Part shown: in pieces, positions 61,367 through 64,000 of the stretch
Layout: every line of letters starts with the position of its first letter
How positions within the stretch are numbered: the first letter of the stretch is position 1
Source: Desulfobulbus oralis
Lineage (GTDB): Bacteria > Desulfobacterota > Desulfobulbia > Desulfobulbales > Desulfobulbaceae
Assembly: GCF_002952055.1 (NCBI RefSeq)
Contig: NZ_CP021255.1
Span: 2,612,001-2,676,000, forward strand
Direction of reading: 5' to 3'
DNA: 64,000 nucleotides
Program-made: the position numbers and the translations under genes
The notes under the pieces: generated by a model
What the model saw: only the letters and a program-made list of their open reading frames with translations
Databases searched by the model: none
What the model was told of the DNA's origin: nothing

Positions 61367-62206
61367 ATGCAGCAGGCACAGTCTTCAAAACCGCACGACG
61401 CCCTCGAGCTGAAGGGCAGCGCCCTTGCCGTGGTGGTTCTGCACCTGAAAAGCAGTGACCCCAGGGTGCTGTATCCCCAACTGGAAGAAGTAATTGACGA
61501 AGCCGGCTCCTTTTTGAGCAGGGCCCCCCTTCTCATTGATGTCGCCTCGCTGGACGATACCGCCCGCGAAGGGCTGGACTTTGCCTATCTGGCGCGGTAT
61601 CTGCGCGGCGCGGGCGTCATGCCTGTGGGTGTGCAGGGGGCGCAGCCCGGCCTGCAAAACGCCATCGCCAATACGGGGCTTTTGTGGCTGCCAGGAAAGG
61701 GCAGCCAGTCGGCCGCGGCAGGCAATGCGCCGAAGCGGGAGGCAACTGAACCCATGACCAGGCCGGAGCCAAAGCCGGAGCCCAAACCGGAGCCCAAGCC
61801 GGAACGGAACAGCGCGGCGGCAAAAGCGGAAACCGGCAAGCGCCGTACCGCAGAGCCGGCAGCCGTGCCGCCTCTGGTCATCACCCGGCCGGTTCGGGCA
61901 GGCCAGCAGATCAACGCGGCCGAAGGCGATCTCATCGTGATGGGCCCGGTCAACACCGGCTCGGAACTCTTTGCCGCGGGCAATATCCACGTGTACGGCC
62001 CGCTGCGCGGCCGGGCTCTCGCCGGCGTGAACGGCGACACCAATGCCCGCATCTTTGCCCTGCAGGGCAACCCGGAACTGCTGGCCATTGCCGGCGAATA
62101 CGTGGTCAACGAGGAACTCCCGCCCAGAGCGGTCAACCGGAGTTTTGCCGTGAGCTGGTCCCAGTCGGGCCTTCGTTTTCATATTCTGGGCTCCTTTGAG
62201 CCGTAA
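61367..62206 (+). CDS. minC: Septum site-determining protein MinC
   Basis: A 279-residue division inhibitor. The N-terminal domain (~12-105; ALELKGSALAVVVLHLKS, PLLIDVASLDD) blocks FtsZ. A Pro/Glu/Lys-rich linker with a PEPKPEPKPEPK run follows. The C-terminal beta-helix (~170-279; VITRPVRAGQQINAAEGDLIVMG, GNIHVYGPLRGRALAGVNGD) binds MinD. The linker is longer and more repetitive than in E. coli. It is the first gene of minCDE, 26 bases before minD. Confidence 0.95.
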   Translation: MQQAQSSKPHDALELKGSALAVVVLHLKSSDPRVLYPQLEEVIDEAGSFLSRAPLLIDVASLDDTAREGLDFAYLARYLRGAGVMPVGVQGAQPGLQNAIANTGLLWLPGKGSQSAAAGNAPKREATEPMTRPEPKPEPKPEPKPERNSAAAKAETGKRRTAEPAAVPPLVITRPVRAGQQINAAEGDLIVMGPVNTGSELFAAGNIHVYGPLRGRALAGVNGDTNARIFALQGNPELLAIAGEYVVNEELPPRAVNRSFAVSWSQSGLRFHILGSFEP

Positions 62207-62232
62207 TTCACCACTTACATTTCGAGCAGCAC

Positions 62233-63084
62233 ATGAGCGACACGAACACAGCAGGCGACGAGGGACGCAATCTGGCCACCGTGGTGGTGGTCACTTCCGG
62301 CAAGGGCGGAGTCGGCAAAACCACCACCAGCGCTGCCTTTGCCGCTGGCCTGGCCAAACGCGGCTATTCGACCGTGGTGGTCGATTTCGATGTCGGCCTG
62401 CGCAACCTGGATCTGATCATGGGCTGCGAGCGCCGGGTCGTCTATGACCTCCTGAACGTCATTCACGGCGAAGGCTCGCTCAACCAGGCGCTCATCAAGG
62501 ACAAGCGGGAGGACAAGCTCTTCATCCTGCCCGCCTCGCAGACCAGAAACAAGGACGCCCTGTCCTTCGAGGGGGTGCGCAGCGTGATTGCCGAACTGCA
62601 GGAGCGCTTCGACTTCGTGGTCTGCGATTCTCCGGCCGGCATCGAAAAGGGCGCCATGGCCGCCATGTACTTTGCCGACGAGGCCCTGGTCGTCACCAAT
62701 CCGGAAATCTCCTCGGTGCGGGATTCCGACCGCATCATCGGCATGCTGGACAGCAAAACCCGCAGGGCCGAGGAAGGGCTGGATCCCGTGGCCCGGCACC
62801 TGGTCATCACCCGCTACGATGCCCAGCGGGTCAGTCAGGGCGACATGCTGAGCGCCGCGGACATTCAGGAAGTCCTGTCCATCCCCTTTCTGGGCGTGGT
62901 GCCGGAATCCAAAGACGTGGTCATCGCCTCCAATGCGGGCATTCCCCTCACGCTCTGCGAACCGAATGACGCCGGCGAAGCCTATTTTGACATCGTTGAC
63001 CGCTTCCTGGGAACGGACAAGCCCCAGCGCTTTCTGGACGCGCCCAAAAAAGGCTTTTTCGGCAGGCTGTTCGGCAAGGAGTGA
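62233..63084 (+). CDS. minD: Septum site-determining ATPase MinD
   Basis: A 283-residue deviant Walker ATPase. The P-loop GKGGVGKT is at residues 23-30, with FDVGLRNLDLIMGCERRVVYD and FVVCDSPAGIEKGA following. The C-terminus FFGRLFGKE is the amphipathic membrane-targeting helix. It recruits MinC to the membrane and is released by MinE. A ~15-residue N-terminal extension precedes the usual start; a shorter start is possible. MinE starts 3 bases after its stop. Confidence 0.97.
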   Translation: MSDTNTAGDEGRNLATVVVVTSGKGGVGKTTTSAAFAAGLAKRGYSTVVVDFDVGLRNLDLIMGCERRVVYDLLNVIHGEGSLNQALIKDKREDKLFILPASQTRNKDALSFEGVRSVIAELQERFDFVVCDSPAGIEKGAMAAMYFADEALVVTNPEISSVRDSDRIIGMLDSKTRRAEEGLDPVARHLVITRYDAQRVSQGDMLSAADIQEVLSIPFLGVVPESKDVVIASNAGIPLTLCEPNDAGEAYFDIVDRFLGTDKPQRFLDAPKKGFFGRLFGKE

Positions 63085-63087
63085 CCT

Positions 63088-63429
63088 ATGGCACTGGATC
63101 TTTTTTCCTTCTTCCGTCAAAAAAAGCCGAGTTCCGCGGAGATCGCCAAGGAGCGCCTGCAGATCATCGTCGCTCACGGCGGCCGCACGGCCAGTTCTCC
63201 GGATTTCCTGACCAGGCTGGAAAAGGACATTCTGGAAGTGGTCCGGAAGTACATCAAAATCAGTGAAGACCAGATCAACGTCTCCCTGGACAAGGAGGAT
63301 GACTGCGAAATGCTGGGCATCAATATTTCCCTGTCCGAGCGGGTGGAAGAGCCCAGCGACGAGCCGCCCCCGCACCGGGCGCCGGCCCCGCAGAAGCCCT
63401 ACAAGTCCACCCAGGAGACGCCCTTTTAA
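63088..63429 (+). CDS. minE: Cell division topological specificity factor MinE
   Basis: A 113-residue MinE. The N-terminal anti-MinCD region (LDLFSFFRQKKPSSAEIAKERLQIIVAH) and topological beta-sheet (LEKDILEVVRKYIKISEDQINVSL) are clear. The C-terminus is ~25 residues longer than E. coli MinE, Pro-rich and of unknown role. It completes minCDE and lies 41 bases before thrC. Confidence 0.95.
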   Translation: MALDLFSFFRQKKPSSAEIAKERLQIIVAHGGRTASSPDFLTRLEKDILEVVRKYIKISEDQINVSLDKEDDCEMLGINISLSERVEEPSDEPPPHRAPAPQKPYKSTQETPF

Positions 63430-63470
63430 GGCGCCTTCTCCCTTTTCTGCCGAAACGGCAGGAGCAAGCC

Positions 63471-64000
63471 ATGCGATATATCAGCACCAGAGGCGGCATC
63501 GCCCCCCTGCCCTTTCAGGATGCGCTCATGATGGGCCTGGCCAGGGACGGTGGCCTGCTCGTGCCGGAACGGCTGCCCTCGGTCAGCGAGGCCACGCTTG
63601 AACAGTGGCAGCGCTTCAGCTACCAGCAACTCGCGCTGGAGCTGCTCTCCCTCTTCATTGACGACATCGGGCGACAGACGCTCAACGAGCTGATCGAAAG
63701 CGCCTACGCGCACTTCGACCACCCGCAGGTCACGCCCATGCGACGGCAGGGAGAGCTGTTCATCCTGGAGCTCTTTCACGGCCCGACCCTGGCCTTCAAG
63801 GACGTGGCCCTGCAGCTTCTGGGCAACCTCTTTACCCATGTGCTGGGCCAGCGCGGCGGCTGCATGAACATTCTGGGCGCGACCTCCGGCGACACCGGCA
63901 GCGCGGCCATTGCCGGCGTGCGCGGCAAGCCGGGCATCAACATCTTCATCCTGCACCCCCACGGCCGCACCAGCCCGCTGCAGGCCCTGCAGATGACCAC
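63471..64000 (+). CDS. thrC: Threonine synthase (3' end outside window)
   Basis: The first ~176 residues of a threonine synthase. The start MRYISTRGGIAPLPFQDAL and the PLP-lysine segment FHGPTLAFKDVALQLLG are diagnostic of the long (ThrC type 2, E. coli/yeast-like) form; ILGATSGDTGSAAI is the phosphate loop. It converts O-phosphohomoserine to threonine. ATG at 63471 follows AGGAG. Truncated by the window edge, not by mutation. Confidence 0.95.
   Translation, partial: MRYISTRGGIAPLPFQDALMMGLARDGGLLVPERLPSVSEATLEQWQRFSYQQLALELLSLFIDDIGRQTLNELIESAYAHFDHPQVTPMRRQGELFILELFHGPTLAFKDVALQLLGNLFTHVLGQRGGCMNILGATSGDTGSAAIAGVRGKPGINIFILHPHGRTSPLQALQMT

Overview
The window looks like chromosome from a high-GC, Gram-negative, probably strictly anaerobic bacterium. 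LPS genes (kdsB, an LpxL-type acyltransferase), LolA-like and RND/outer-membrane efflux proteins indicate an outer membrane. Several B12-binding radical SAM proteins, a TrpB2-type tryptophan synthase, the TIGR03960/TIGR03936-type radical SAM fusion and an MglA/roadblock pair point towards Desulfobacterota (Desulfobulbales-like). That placement is inference from gene content, not from a marker gene.

Region 1 (1-24297) is an aryl-polyene-like (type II PKS/fatty-acid-like) biosynthetic locus built as two divergent operons. The leftward operon (8221 down to 1 and beyond) carries an ApeP-like dehydratase, a FabG-like reductase, a LolA-like carrier, a DUF3261 lipoprotein, a B12-binding radical SAM protein, an acyl-activating ligase, a DAK2-DegV fusion, a GT2 glycosyltransferase and an LpxL-type acyltransferase. 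Most of its genes overlap by 1-4 bases. The rightward operon (8408-24297) carries an ACP, a ketosynthase fused to a chain-length-factor-like domain, a B12-binding radical SAM protein, a dehydratase-ACP fusion, two tandem radical SAM proteins, two ketosynthases, a 4HBT thioesterase, a PKS-type dehydratase and an MMPL exporter fused to a methyltransferase. The expected flow is acyl/aryl starter activation, polyene extension on ACPs, methyl/acyl/glycosyl tailoring and export to the outer membrane. Two things interrupt the rightward operon. One is an ATPase plus DUF4276 (TOPRIM-like) cassette at 12165-14032, with its own strong promoter and a frameshifted second gene. The other is a small membrane-protein gene on the opposite strand (20771-21136).

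Region 2 (24346-30921) is a complete tripartite RND efflux operon: adaptor, pump, outer-membrane factor and a terminal TetR regulator. A palindrome lies exactly between its -35 and -10 elements.

Region 3 (31037-51419) is mostly housekeeping. It has a DnaJ/CbpA-like cochaperone, PBP4, TrpB2, a radical SAM/DUF2344 fusion, an AMIN-domain protein, an MgtC-like protein, a second RND adaptor/pump pair, a YvcK/CofD-like protein overlapping kdsB, rsmJ, a PBP5/6-type carboxypeptidase, citrate synthase and a secreted nuclease.

Region 4 (51692-56549) is a compact module of a roadblock/LC7 protein, an MglA-like GTPase and a 1229-residue acidic repeat protein that I do not recognise, closed by a strong terminator. 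Region 5 (56759-61044) holds YejE- and YejB-like permeases without an ATPase, a small DUF4177-like protein and an exported protein with about 18 MORN motifs. Region 6 (61367-64000) is minC-minD-minE followed by thrC, which runs off the window. I saw no rRNA, tRNA, CRISPR array or insertion sequence.
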